A DNA stretch of 64,000 nt, taken from Heterocephalus glaber. Taxonomy: Eukaryota > Chordata > Mammalia > Rodentia > Bathyergidae. Shown one piece after another: positions 26,115 to 41,489 of the stretch. Where the stretch lies: positions 6,641,974 to 6,705,973 of the forward strand of contig NW_004624781.1 in the NCBI RefSeq assembly GCF_000247695.1. Direction: 5' to 3'. The position numbers and the translations under genes are program-made. Each line of letters begins with the position of its first letter. Positions within the stretch are counted from its first letter, which is position 1. The notes beneath the pieces are model-generated. The model ran no database searches, was not told where the DNA came from, and was given only the letters and a program-made list of their open reading frames with translations.

Positions 26115-26479
26115 GGCATCTCCTGCTCAGCTTCCCTCCCCTCAGTATAGAATGTGGCTGGAGCCTGGTCACTGTCACCCTCCACTCTCAGCAAGAGCCA
26201 GGTGGGAATCCACTTCAGGTTTTCATTGCCTTAATTTCAAGTGAGCTGATCAGATTTTAATGACATCTGCTGCTTAAAAATTCTGTCTTTGATGGACAAC
26301 CTTTCAGCACAGCCTCTGCTGTTCTAAAGCCGATTTCCCCAAAGGTGGTCCTGCAGGCTTTTCAAAGAGGGGATTGGTGTCTTGAGGTTTGTGGAGCGGA
26401 AGGAGGCCAAGGAGGGAGGGCGGGGAGGGGTGCGGCCTGGGCCTTCCACCGCGCGCCTCCCACTCACCGCCCACCTCCA

Positions 26480-26850
26480 CGCTTTAGATCTAGAATATCC
26501 CCCTCAAAGCCTCTTGTGTTCAGAGGTGGGCCTTTTGGAAGATGACGGATCATGGGGTGCTCTACTCATCCCAATGATGAACTTACAGCAGAATGTGCTG
26601 TTAGGAGGTGGGGCCTCGTGGGAGGAGGTGGGTCCTTGGGGGTGTGGCCCGGAAGCGAGCCTCTTGTTCTCTGGCTCCTCCCCTTGTTGCTTTACGTCCT
26701 GGCTGCCCTGACGGAGCAGCTTTTTGTCTGCCGGGTCCCTTTGCCTTGGAGACCGCCAACCGGGGATTGAAACTGTGAGCCAACATCAACCTCTCTTCTG
26801 AGTTGTGGGTGTTGGTCGTGTGTCTCCACGACAAGGAAAATGACTAAATC
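26480..26850 (+). mobile_element. Probable MaLR-type solo LTR (old endogenous retroviral relic)
   Basis: Segments GGAGGTGGGGCCTCGTGGGA and GAAACTGTGAGCCAACATCA, and the end AAAATGACTAAATCAG, resemble MaLR/ERVL long terminal repeats in order. No internal viral genes are seen next to it. Boundaries are approximate. Confidence 0.5.
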
Positions 26851-27635
26851 AGCACCCCAAGAAGTATCAGTGGCGACCTCCCCACCCCGGCCCTCTAGCT
26901 CATGGCTTGGCTCACTGTGGCCATATGCAAGCCCCCTACTTCCTGCAGGTTGCCACTGCTGCTGCTGCTGAGCATTATGTTGTCTTCACTTGCCCTGCGC
27001 ATACAAAAGTGCTCACTCAGTGCTTATTAAATGATGTTGGCTTTCCCCGGAAGTGGAGATTTAAATCTGCCCCAACTTTCTTACGCTCCAGGTGAGGAAG
27101 GGGAGCTGCCCAAGGCCTCAGGACTTACCTAAGTGGCATCAGGATGAGAGCCGCAGGATTGCATTTTATGAGGAATCCATTTATTCAGAGAGCTAGTATT
27201 TCTTAATTCAAGCATCACTGAGTCTTTATTTGGTAGCTACTTTGCCCAGCACTGGGCCAGGCTCAGCAGTAAACAGCAAAATTCAGCACCATCCAGTCCT
27301 GAGCTGAACATCTACTATGGATCATGCAAAGATGACCATGGTGGCATCTGCCCGTGGGGAGCACCCGCCTAGTTAAGCAGGGTCAGGGGGCCAGTAAGCC
27401 ATGGTTCTTGCCTTCACACTGCTGGCGGGGAGAAAGGCTTCTGTGTAGGAAACATTGAAGTAACAGGGACAAAGCTGTATGCCATGACCATGACACTAAT
27501 GTTTGAATCCCTGGGCAGGTATCCAGGAAGGCCGCCTGGAGGAGGCGTCTAAAGTAAGGATATAGGCTTCTGGCCTCACGCCATGAAGTAGAGATCACAG
27601 TGTGTAGACCTTTAGCTTTATCCACCAATACAGAT

Positions 27636-27655
27636 TGTGTGTGTGTGGGGGGGGG
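27636..27655. repeat. (GT)n followed by G-run
   Basis: Short TG repeat followed directly by nine G. Confidence 0.9.
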
Positions 27656-28449
27656 TCCTGCAAACTAAATCGAGGGGATTCCACAGGGTCAGAAAGGAAA
27701 GGGGATTAGTATCCCTACTAAACCATGAGGAGAACCAGGACCCGAGAAGGTAATGGTGACGCTGCTACTTCAGAAGCTGGAGACTCCCCAAAGGCCAAGG
27801 CCAGCCCCTTTCCCATCATACCAGAAGTCCCGTCTAGAACTGGGCATTCCTCATAGCCCTTGACTCTTCCTCCCACTCAGATCCCAATGGCTTAAGCTGC
27901 AGGGAGCTCACAGGACAGAAAAGGACTCTAGACAGGAGTCCCAGGCTCCCAGAACCAGGCCCAGAATATAATAACTGCCCGATCTTAGGACCCAGGGGAC
28001 CTTGCAGCCACCTGCAATCTGAATGGAAACAGGGTGCTTTTGCAGTTCTCCATCTCTAAGAAAAAGGACCCCTTTATATGAACACACTGAGGCGCCCGCA
28101 CTCGGGAACAGCTAGCTATGCTCTTAACAGCCACTGACTGGGGGAAACACGACAGCAGCAATGAGAGGCCCTGTGTTCCCTGGTGTGTTGTATGCATCGT
28201 CATCAGCGGGTCCCAGTCATAGCTAGGTGACCTGTCTGCCTTGGTCAGGCTGCCGGGACCACTTAGCACCCAGGAGCTCAGAGCCCCGTGGGACAGCCAC
28301 ATCATGTCCCTCTGCCTGTGGTCACAATCCACGGTTTTCAACAGCCACCGCAAAAGATTTCCTTAGGTGATCATGGCTGTTGTGCACCCTTGGGGTCTGC
28401 ACCCAAAGACTCAATCAATGGTAGATTGAAAATACTGTTTTTAAAAATG

Positions 28450-28570
28450 AATTCTTGTGGTGGTGCATGCCTGTAATTCCAGCACTTGGGAGGCTGAGGC
28501 AGGAGGACTGCCATGAGTTTGAAGCCAGCCTGGGCTACATAGCGAGACCCTTTCGCCTACACAAAAAAAT
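28450..28570 (+). mobile_element. B1 SINE
   Basis: GTGGTGGTGCATGCCTGTAA start, CTTGGGAGGCTGAGGCAGGA core and short A tail. Confidence 0.85.
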
Positions 28571-29576
28571 CTGTATTGAAGGTGTGCAGACTTCTCATTT
28601 CCTAAACAATACAGCAGAACAACACTGAATTGTGAACTATAACGGAGATAATTTAACCTGTACTGGAGGATGGGCAGATGCTGTGCCAGATGCCGTGGGC
28701 TGACTTACTAGGAAAGGAGAGCCTTAAAGATGTGTCCCAAACTCTGAACCGCTCTGTGGCTTCCCCTCCCTAGCCTCCCTTAACCCACGATGCTCATCCA
28801 AGCTTCCCCTCAGGCACCCTAACTCCACAGGAGGGGCTGTGGATTCTCACTGAGAAGAGGTCTCACCCCCTGGGGAGAGGCCCCACCCCTGCTTCCCAGA
28901 GTGCCATCTGAACCTGACACCCTGCTGGGAAACAGAGACATTTCGGGGCAGGAGACAACAAGGGACAGCGGTGTGGAGCAGGCAGTACCAGTCTCTTCTC
29001 TTGCCTGCCCTGTGTGATCCCAGCCTGCATCCAAATTGGTCCCGCTGCTAGGCTGGGGCTGACTCTGTTCACTGGTCCTGAGTATCCCCTGCTTACAACA
29101 AGGCAGATGTGATTTTTAAGTTAATTCTGCTCCTCTCCAAGCCTCTCAGACTCACCTTCTTCCAAAAACCCAGCCAGTCCCCCGGGCCCTGGGTTCCATT
29201 CACCTAACACACATCAGCCTGAGAGACCCCCCCCCCGTGGGGAGGGGACCTCCTTAGCCTGCAAGCTGAGTCACTCCTGCACATATTTCCTCCACCTGAG
29301 TTAAAAGAGATGGATCTGTAGATTGCACTCCTCTGTCTCTTTGAGGTATTCCATCGACTATCCTATGGCCGCTCTTTGTTAAACCGAGGGGCCTTCAATC
29401 AGTTTGTTGGATTACAAGTACCATTAAAAAAAAAATAGTTGGCTTCTGTTACACATCTGTGTGTACAAATGCATGGGATATAAAATAGGTATCGCCCTGA
29501 GGACTGTCAAAAGACCCTACTCACTTTCTGAGCCCCTGCAGCCCCCAGAAGGGCACTAACTTGTGTGTTAATTTGT

Positions 29577-30297
<721 letters not shown>

Positions 30298-30402
30298 TGA
30301 ACCCAGGGAGGTCCAGCTCAACCCTCCTGCTAGTCCCCTCTGTCCCTGAGCTGGCTGCTCTGTCTCCAAGTTCACGGCCCAGCTTGCCTCGTTTCTTGAT
30401 AG

Positions 30403-30822
<420 letters not shown>

Positions 30823-32394
30823 TAGCCTGAGCGGCACCCACATGAGGGGAACAAAGCGGGGACATGAGATGTGGGTGGTCTCACGGAGCGGGGTGGAGAC
30901 AGGTTCGGCTCCCACGCCCATGATAGAGAAGGAACACGAACTGAGCACAGATGAGCCCCAGCCCAGAAGGGGCACCCAGTGGTAAAGGCTACGGGACTCC
31001 GCAGGAGCCGGTGCTGGGGCTGGCTGGAAACCGCAGCCTCCCATCCTGCCCTCGAACTCAGCATCCCTGATCCCTCGCCACACAAACTCCTGTCTCAGCC
31101 TGAGTCCTGCGCCACACCAACCCCAGGGCGGTGTGGACCTGGGGCTGGCTCAGGGGCTGTGCGGATGGAGGAGAAAGGCATCTGTTCTAAGTGGCACAAC
31201 CAGCCTGCTTGAGGCTCAGAGCCGGGGTGCGCTGTGGCCCAGCACAGGGATGCAGTGGCCAGAGATGGCACAAGGGGCCCAGAAGGGCACTGGGGCCTTC
31301 AGAAAGAGCTTTGCATATGACCTGGACCTCCAGCTTGCGGAATTTACACTTGAACCCATAAGGAGCAAAGGGATCTTTAGGATAAGGTAAACGTAGAGCT
31401 AAAGGCAATGTGAAGGTCACCCAGGCAAGAATCTCATCTGGCCTCTGCTTAAATACTTTCCTTGACAGAGCCCTCACCACCTCCCAGGGGAACCCATTCT
31501 TTTGATGAATAATCACTGCTGAGCTGGGCTGTTTAGGTCTGAGGGCCGTTAATATGTATGAGTGGAAAGTTTACTCCGTGAGGCTTTGAGGTCATGAGAT
31601 GTATGGGCTCCCGGGAGACGTAGGTGACAGTTTCATTTGCTTGCAGCCCTCTCAGGACAGTTTAATCATCACCTGACATGCGGAAGTTTACTTATTAAAC
31701 ATAGGAGACCCGGCCGTCAATACAGTTAGGCTCGGTCTAAATTAGGACCCGGGCAGCCCATGGAGTCGCTCTCTCGTCCTGTGCTGTCTGATTTATCACC
31801 CGCTGGCCTAATGAGTCTTTTCCACATATAGATCTAATAGAGTTTGCTATTAATGGCAACTGCCCTGGTTAAGCCTCAAACCTTGTAAAAAATTGAGCTG
31901 ACACTTTCTAATGACTGGCTTTCCAGTGAGTTACAAATTACAGACACTGCTTCTCCAGAACCATTAAACACAGATTAAATATAAGCAGATGTTTTCTTTC
32001 CACCAGCCCTCTTTTCTCTCTCTACTGCCCCTTCTCTCTGACTGACTCTTGATTTGGCGAAGAAGTACATCAATTAACATATGAGGCCGATCGCATTAGC
32101 AGCTCTGTGGGTGAATCTGTCAGCTGTGTGTGTGTGAGGAAGACTTGAAAGACATGACGTTCTTGTTAGAGGCTCAGAGCTAGCCTGGGGGATAGACAGA
32201 GCTGCTCTGGCACCCTGCTGGCCATAGAGAGCCAGGACTGGAGGTGGGTTTCCCAAATAAAGCACATCCTAGAGGCAGCAGAGAGGCAGGTGACTTGCTT
32301 TGCAGGATCCTGAAGTACAGATGGGAGGGAAAGGTCTTAGCCTCCTGCAGACCCCCACATCAGCAGCCCACCTGGTGATGTGGTTTGCTTAAAG

Positions 32395-32590
32395 GGACTA
32401 AGCAATAGAACTTCTGGCTGTGTGACCTTGGACCAGTTGCTTAACCTCTCGGTGCTTCAGCTTCCTCATCTGTCAAGTTAATGGTAGAAAGTAATGGTGA
32501 GAATATATAAGAGCACTGTAAGAGTAAGTCAACTAATAGTCATGAAGCACTTTGAACAGTGCCAGGTGCATATAAGCATACCAAGTCCCA
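32395..32590 (+). mobile_element. MIR SINE
   Basis: TGTGTGACCTTGGACCAGTT, CCTCATCTGTCAAGTTAATG and CTTTGAACAGTGCCAGGTGC match MIR along its length. Confidence 0.85.
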
Positions 32591-33450
32591 GGGTGCATTT
32601 GGAAATGGTATGTGGTTACCATGCATCTGGGAAGGAGGTGAGAGGCTGCCAAAGATAACTCACGTGAGGGAGGTTAGGTCCTGGACTCTACGGTCCAGGG
32701 ATTTATCCTGGGGCAACGGGGAACCATTGAGGGTGTTGGAGCAGAGCACTGGAGTACCAAGAGGGAGCGCTTTAGAGAGCCCACACTGTAGGAGCAGTGG
32801 GGCATGGACTGCAGGCAACCAGAGATGGGGGGGGGGCTCTGTTAACGCTCATGCCCGGTCCTAAAGGAGTGAGGAAGCCCACCCCTCCTCCAGGGATCCA
32901 TGAACAGCTTCTCCAAGAGGGACTGTGACTGACACCTACAGCTGACCCCAAGGTAGAAACATGGAAGCTCAGCAGAGGACGAGGCCTTTAGAACCCAGAT
33001 GGGTTTCCTCGAGGAGGGGGATGCCAAGCGAGGCTTGGGCAGCAGAGTGGAGGACAGGTCATTCAGAGCCAGTCCGACAACAGTCACACTGCAGGCGGAA
33101 CTGTGGTGCTCTATCTCAACCCCTCCTCCCAGCTGTGAGCGTGGCCCACCCCGTGGCTGTGGGCTCAGGGATGTGGGGTGGGGTGGGGGGGACAGCACAG
33201 GGAGCACTGGACTCAAGTCCAGGGGTGAAATGCTCCACCTTGCCACTTTCTCTGTGGGACCTCTGTTAAGTGACTGTACGTCTATAGACCTCAGGCAAAG
33301 GGTACAGGAAAGGGGACAGTCATTTATGTGCAAATGGAGAAGGGTGGTGGGCATGCCCGTGTATAGTTCCTGTCCAGATTCCTGACCCAGGGTGGTCATG
33401 GCTCTGGCCCAAGCACCTCAGGGTGCAGTGGGGGAGGGGTGATGGTCTAA

Positions 33451-33720
<270 letters not shown>

Positions 33721-34369
33721 TAGGGCCTACACGATGAATGTCTGGGGCTGACCCTGGGTAATGCTCACTGCGGGTATCAAGGCACTGATATTGCTGCCAG
33801 TGCCGTTTTTACTAGGACTTAATAGTCCATCAGCACCAGCAAGGAGCAGCCACCCAGTTTCAATGCAGAGCAGGAGGGGACAAGGGTTTGCATGCTGGAG
33901 TCTGGATGCGGCAGTGAGGGTGGCCAGGGAAATCACCTTAGGAAGAAGGCAGGCACTCTGTGGGGGGCCCATATGGCTGAACTCCTGGGCCTCAAGCCTG
34001 GGCAGGGAGTCACAGGGGCCATTCATGTAAGCTGCACCCAGTCTGATGCAAAGGTACAGCCTGGCCAGGAAGGCCCATCTGAGGGTGGAGCCCCTTGTCT
34101 GATGGGTGAGAACCAGTGGAACCAGCTGGTACCTGCAGGGAGGCCCCAGTTAGGTGGCTTGGCCTGAGGGGATTCTGTTCTGATGGGGAGACTTGGGCTC
34201 CATCCTCAGGGGGCTCAGCAGTCGAGAAGGACCCACCCACTGGAGGAAGTTAGTACAGTGTGCACCCCACTCCATCAGTCCCCAGAGGGCAGGGCCAGGA
34301 GCCTCAGAGCCATGCTGAGTTAGTCCCCCAAATTTCTGAGTGTGCCAGAGAATCGGTGCTTAATATTAG

Positions 34370-34804
<435 letters not shown>

Positions 34805-35044
34805 TAGTGATCACCAGGACCAGGCCCTCCTGGACAGTGGGAGGGACAGCCTGTGGCTGTGCAGCAAGGAGACCCGAGCTGGCCTCTGGTTCCAAGGCCC
34901 TTGGTCGGAAGGACCGCCTACCCCTAGTCCTACCCCTTCAGCAAAAGGGTCCAGGGGGCGGCAACGGCTGGAGCAGAGTCTCACTAGCCTTCACCCCACG
35001 GTGCACCAGAGGTGGCACAGAACGGGTCCAGGCTGCCCCTCTGA

Positions 35045-35380
<336 letters not shown>

Positions 35381-35558
35381 TGAGTGCTGGAACTTCCTCC
35401 TGCAGTTGGGACAGGGCAGGGGCGGAGGTCCTTGTGCTTCTTGAGGCCTCTATGGCACCCTGCCTGGGGCCTGGCCCATGGAGGTTGCTGCTCAGGGATG
35501 AGGGCCTCTCCTCCTCTGCCCTGTGTCCTCACATGAGGACTGTTGGCAGTCACTATAG

Positions 35559-35903
<345 letters not shown>

Positions 35904-36639
35904 TAGGGTGGTGGGGAGAGCAGGCGGTGGGTGTCCCAGGCAGTGTCTCCAGGATCATCCTCCGCAACTTCCTGTAAGCCTGGCAAGGGCACTCACAGCG
36001 CCTGCTGTGGGAAGCCAGTGGACCAAGTCGAGATGACCTGCCAAGTTCTAGTTCTGCTGTGAGCTGTGACAAGCCCTTGGGGTCCTTTCTTTTTGCCAGC
36101 CTGTTATGCTTCATGCAAAGTAGGAAAAGATCAATCCTGGTCTTCCCCCAGGACATGAGCTTCCTCGGAAGGCCAAGGAGCCCAAAGTGGCTCCATTCTG
36201 GCCCTGGCTCTGCAGGCAGACACCTAAGGGAGGAGGCCGGGGGACCACGTTTAGATACTGAGTGAAGGACATAGCATAGCCCCTGGCATAGGTGTGCACT
36301 CCAGAAACTGCCGCTTTCTCTTTAAAGTTCTGGAAACCTGAAAGGGAGTATTGTTGGTGCTAGGAGCTGGGGGGAAGGAAATGGGCTCTCAGTTACCCAC
36401 ATCACAGAACAGGAGCCCCAAACCATCTCCTCTGTGGTCTGAGAATAGGAACACAGCACATGTATCTCCCTGGTACTGTTGGGCAGCTGTGTTTAGCAGC
36501 ACCTGAGGCAGAGATGCTGCTGGGCTAGCAGGACAGCCCCCTGGACTGCGTATCAGCAGAGGGGGAGTCCTACACATATGTAATCAAAAGGTGCCTTGTG
36601 GGGAGTAATCTTGGGCTCAAAGGCAAAGCACCCCCAGCT

Positions 36640-36803
36640 TTCATTTATTTACACTAGGGATGAGCCTAGGACCTTTGCACTGAGCTACATCTGAGGCTTT
36701 TTTTTTTTTTTTTTTTGGCCCAGGCTGAGCTCTAATTTGCAATCCTCCTGCCTCAGCTTCCCAGAGTGCTGGGATCACAGGCATGTGCTACCACACCCAG
36801 CTC
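36640..36803 (-). mobile_element. B1-ID dimeric SINE with internal T run
   Basis: Minus-strand B1 unit (36716-36803) and ID-like unit (36640-36697), separated by a run of about 20 T. Confidence 0.82.
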
Positions 36804-36934
36804 CACTCCCAGCTTTCATTGCCAGTTTGCCACTGGGTGCTCACAACCTGAGGGAGGTGGGAGTTGTCCGTGTTACACACAGGTAAACTGAGGCTCTCCA
36901 GGTCACACCACTGGTGAGTAGGGAGAGGTGTTGG

Positions 36935-37065
36935 CATGGTTTTCCTGCTTGCCAATTACTGACTGTGTGATCTTAGGCACATTCCCTAACCTTGTGACTG
37001 CATTTTCATCAGCAGCAAGGGAAACAGTCCCCTTTTCCTAGGGCTGTCACAAAGATTCAGTGAAG
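36935..37065 (+). mobile_element. MIR SINE remnant
   Basis: GTGTGATCTTAGGCACATTC and CCTAGGGCTGTCACAAAGAT are MIR-like. Confidence 0.65.
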
Positions 37066-37225
37066 GACTCAAACTTTATTTCACATACACAGCCACACTT
37101 GTTCTCATCATGACCTGGAACTCCAGCCTTTTAGAAAGTTGAAGAAACAGACAGGGTGAGGGTTGGGGTAAAACAGATTGAAGAACAGGGCCAAGACCAG
37201 AACCAGGTCTCCCAACTAACACTAA

Positions 37226-37738
<513 letters not shown>

Positions 37739-38757
37739 TAGAGCCCATCCCTCCTTAGAGTGCTTCACAGAACATCTCCCTCTAGGGCCCCTTCACTTTT
37801 CTGGAGAAGGCCTCAGGCCAGCCCCCCCAGATAGGAGAACCCTCCTAGTACAGGAAGAGGGTGGGGCCTGACATGGGAGAGGTCCTGGCATGTGTACTGG
37901 AACCCACTCTAGACAGATGTAGCGGCTACTCCAGCGGGCATTCTGTCTGCGAGTCTGGGTGGGGTAGGGGGGTGGCTCCTGGGCCAGACCCCTCCTCCCC
38001 TGAACCCAGACTGCCAACTTGGAGATAAGGCTTCTTTGCATTATACTCGACTAAACCAGAAGCCAAAGTACTTTGAAATTTCCCATCCTCCTGGGCTCTG
38101 ATGGGCTGGGTGCTGGATGGGCAGCTCCCAGCAGTGGGCTCGCTGGGACCTACAGCCTCCTGTGCCTTGTGCTTAGCTGACTGCCTTAGCCATCCCTAAG
38201 TGCATCCTGCTGCAGGCCAGCTCCAGGTGGCCCATGTGCAGACCTTGCGTGCAAAGGGCTCCTGGCCTGTGTGGCCCCTAGGTTTTAGGCAAAGCCAGTG
38301 TCCTCTGATGAAAACCGGGTCCTCAGATTCAGGGATTTTCTTCTGTGTCTACAGCGAGCAAGGCTGGCTGGGGTTCCCATGCCAATCCTCTGGTATTCCC
38401 TGGCACCCAGGAAGCGGAAGGGAAGGACAGGGGCCCACAGGAGTGGGGCTGTCTTTATGGACTCTTACTGGGTCTGACCCTTGGGGGAATAAGGGAGGTT
38501 CAGCCCTGTACAGTAACATTCCTGACACCCTCTACACTGGGCATTTTCAGGCTGCAGGGAGGGCTGGCAGCTGGCAAGGGGCAAAGCTGGCTCTCCAAAT
38601 TCCTGCAGGGGGAGCAGACGCCAGGAAACTGGGGAGGGGGACTTGGCTGCCTCTCTGCAGGATCCCCTCAAGGCTGCCTGGCCCATGCATTAGCTTCGGG
38701 GATATCTAGGCCAGGAGCTGGTGGATGATGGAATATGGCACCTTGTTCTCTTCCCAG

Positions 38758-38876
38758 ATTTGTCTCAAAGTAGCAGCCACGCCCAGTGCTTTTCCAATTC
38801 CAGCTACCACACACTGGCGTGCGGGGGGCCTGCTACCAGCCAGGCCAGCACTCTGGACAGGAACAGCCCCACCAAG
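38758..38876 (+). CDS. MEGF11: MEGF11 exon: cytoplasmic tail, serine-rich (alternative cassette)
   Basis: This 119-bp exon runs from phase 1 to phase 0. It encodes DLSQSSSHAQCFSNSSYHTL followed by ACGGPATSQAS and TLDRNSPTK, then a GTACCG donor. I recall the same segment in long human MEGF11 isoforms. Its length is not a multiple of three, so skipping it alone would break the frame; the next exon (67 bp) restores it. The 1.9-kb intron after it (38877-40745) has no clear gene; the stretch 39000-39370 is rich in imperfect repeats around CATGT and TAACC. Confidence 0.93.
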
Positions 38877-40745
38877 GTACCGGGCCCGATTCCCTAGCCC
38901 CTATCCATCGTCCTCTCCTGTAACCCTCTGCTCCACCCAGGAAGGAACTGCAGCCCCCTCCCCACATGCAGGGTCCCAGGGGAACCAGTACATTAAGAAC
39001 AGCCTGGTGGTTCACGGTACATGTGTACACTTAACAGTAAGAAAGCATGTTATGTGCAGCCAACAAGTGCCGTGTAACTGGTAGGCATCACATGTAACCA
39101 GCCCACAGCACCGCTCGATGGAACATACCCCTGCACGGGTGTGTAACCAGCTGGTGATCTTCAGGGGAAGACTTCTTGTCACACATAACCAGGTATACCA
39201 TGTGGTCACTACTGCCACATGTCAACATGTGCAATCAAAACACTATACCCCCTGCCTCAAGTCATTGTAGTCATGTTAGCATGAGGTGTGCAACCTGTAC
39301 ACTAGATTAACTACCAACACTCGGTAACCACTGTCTCAAACTTGGACATTACACATATGAATACACAACCATGTGATCCAATACAAGGGACAAGGAACTT
39401 AAAACTCAGCCACAGCCAGCATTCCCATAAACAGGGACAGCTCCCAGCACAGCCAGGCTTGCTCAGCCACAGGCCTGTGGGTAGGGATGGCTCGGCACAT
39501 ATATGTGGATAGTGTACAATATGTGCCGTTAATAAGCCAGACCAGTATCAGGCAGAGTAGGGGGTGGGGAAATAAAGAACAGCCCTGAGGGTGATGTGTG
39601 ATGGGCCCACGCGGTGCACTTCCTGTCACACACACAAGCAGCAGTGGGCCACCCAAGACTCCTGGCTTGCTGTGACACCCACCCTGGGTCAGGAGCAGAG
39701 CTTTCATGTTCTACTCCTCTGCCCTGCAGCTTTGGGAATCCCTTCCTCCCTAGCTGCCCCCCAGATATGACCGCCAGCCCAGGGACCACAGACATAGGAG
39801 AACCAGTCAGACTATAGTCTTACACACGGGCCGTATGCCAACTCTGTGGCCCTCAGCCCCACTCAGCCTACCAGCTCTAGCTATTCTTCCTGCGTGCCTC
39901 TTCCACTCAGAGGCCTGTTCCTAGGTTCAGTTTTCAGCTTGTGGAGCAGGGAGCTGAGAGGAGGCCCTTCCAAGTTTCCCAGCAGGAGACCTTGATTGGG
40001 CACAGCCACATTATCCAGGCTGCAGCAGGCTAGAGGCAAAGGAGACCAGGATGAAGGACAAAGGCTCCTGTGGTCACGTTTGTCTTGGTCCCAGTCTAAC
40101 TGGGACACACCAGCCACTCCCTCAGAGACCAGAGTTACTGCACAGTAGCCCACCTCGTGACACATGGCTCGGCTCACCTCATCCCAGGGGCCAGGGCCCC
40201 TCAGTCTGCTAGGCAGTCAGGGTCACCCTTGCAGAGGCAGGCAGCCATGAAGACATGGAAAGGACACAAGCCACTGTGAGAATGCAGGGGAGGAAGGACT
40301 GCATTCATAGCCCTCAAGGCACTTGCTCTGGGGCTTTCCTGTGGTCACATGCAAAGGAGACTGTCACAGGGCTCAGATCAGGTGGAAGAGGTAGCACTGC
40401 TGCAGGCAGCCTTGGCACCTCCCTGTGCTGCCCAGAGCCTTATGTGACAGCTGAGACCCTGCCAGAATGCACTCCTACAGCTCAGCCCACCCAGCTGTCC
40501 TGCCATTCAGGTCCCTGCTCCTGTCCCTTTGCACCAAGGGGCCTGGGAACACTGCTTGGCCAAGCCTCAGCCACAACATGGTGGCCTGTGTCATGGGACA
40601 TTTAGCCCTCTCCTTGCCTCAGTGCGCCAGGGCCTAAGTAGGTTAGGATCACTGAGGGTGGGTACACTGAGGCTGGGCCAAGTGATGGCTGGGGAGGGGC
40701 ACCTCGGGCACTAGGTCTTAACTGGCTCTCCTGCTCTCCAAACAG

Positions 40746-40812
40746 CTCAGTAACAAGTCCCTTGACAGAGACACAGGAGGCTGGACCCCTTACAGCTATG
40801 TGAACGTGTTAG
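40746..40812 (+). CDS. MEGF11: MEGF11 exon: cytoplasmic tail (alternative cassette, 67 bp)
   Basis: This 67-bp exon runs from phase 0 to phase 1, starts after CTCCAAACAG and encodes LSNKSLDRDTGGWTPYSYVN then VL. It ends one base into a codon before GTCAGT. PYSYVN carries two tyrosines and a YVN-type context that could be an SH2 docking site (inference). The 575-bp intron after it (40813-41387) contains nothing recognised. Confidence 0.92.
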
Positions 40813-41387
40813 GTCAGTAGTGGTCCCCCACAATCATGCCCTACTCCATCCTCCCCTACTGAGGGACCCTGGGCCAGCCTGGAGGGAGGGGGTTAGGGTT
40901 ACAAGTCCCCAGTATGGTTTCCACCAGGGCGAAGGGGTGCAGGGAGGAAACAAGCCCCTATTTTGGCTCATCAGCAAGTAGAGCCCAGGAGCCCCTTCGT
41001 TTCTATAGTGAGAACAGAGTGGGAGCTCTGACCCAGGGGGACAAGGGAGATAGCCAGGGCCGGGATGTGGGGACTCTGGGTGGACGAAAAAGGTACACTC
41101 ACCATCTGGGAAGGGACCTCTGCCTGATCCAGGCCCTACCGAGGTGCTCCTTTCTGGGGCTTCTTGTCCCTGCCCTGCTGGGGACCAACTGCTGTGGAGG
41201 GTGGGAAGAAACAAGGCAGAGGCCGCTGGTTCTGCCCACCTGGGCCCTGTGTATGCTGCTCCAGAGGCCCTGATCCTTTCCAGGCTGCCCTATCCCGACG
41301 CTTGGCCCCTCGTGAACATCCCACCCCCTTCTCCTGCCATACCAGGCCCTGGGAATAATGGCTCCTCCCTGTCATTCCTCTCACTAG

Positions 41388-41489
41388 ACTCCCATTTCCA
41401 GATCAGTGCCCTGGAAGCCAGGTACCCGCCCGAGGACTTCTACATTGAACTTAGACACCTCAGCCGCCCCGCTGAGCCACACTCACCAG
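41388..41489 (+). CDS. MEGF11: MEGF11 exon: cytoplasmic tail (in-frame cassette, 102 bp)
   Basis: This 102-bp phase 1-1 exon follows CCTCTCACTAG. It encodes DSHFQISALEARYPPEDFYI then ELRHLSRPAEPHSP, and its donor is GTCAGA. It can be included or skipped without a frame change. The segment is known from long MEGF11 isoforms. The 2.3-kb intron after it (41490-43817) includes an ID SINE at 42838-42928 and is where base composition turns AT-rich. Confidence 0.92.

Noticed and set aside
38200..38709. 169-residue open frame in the MEGF11 intron
   Set aside because: No domain or family resemblance, no splice context, and composition as in the surrounding GC-rich intron.
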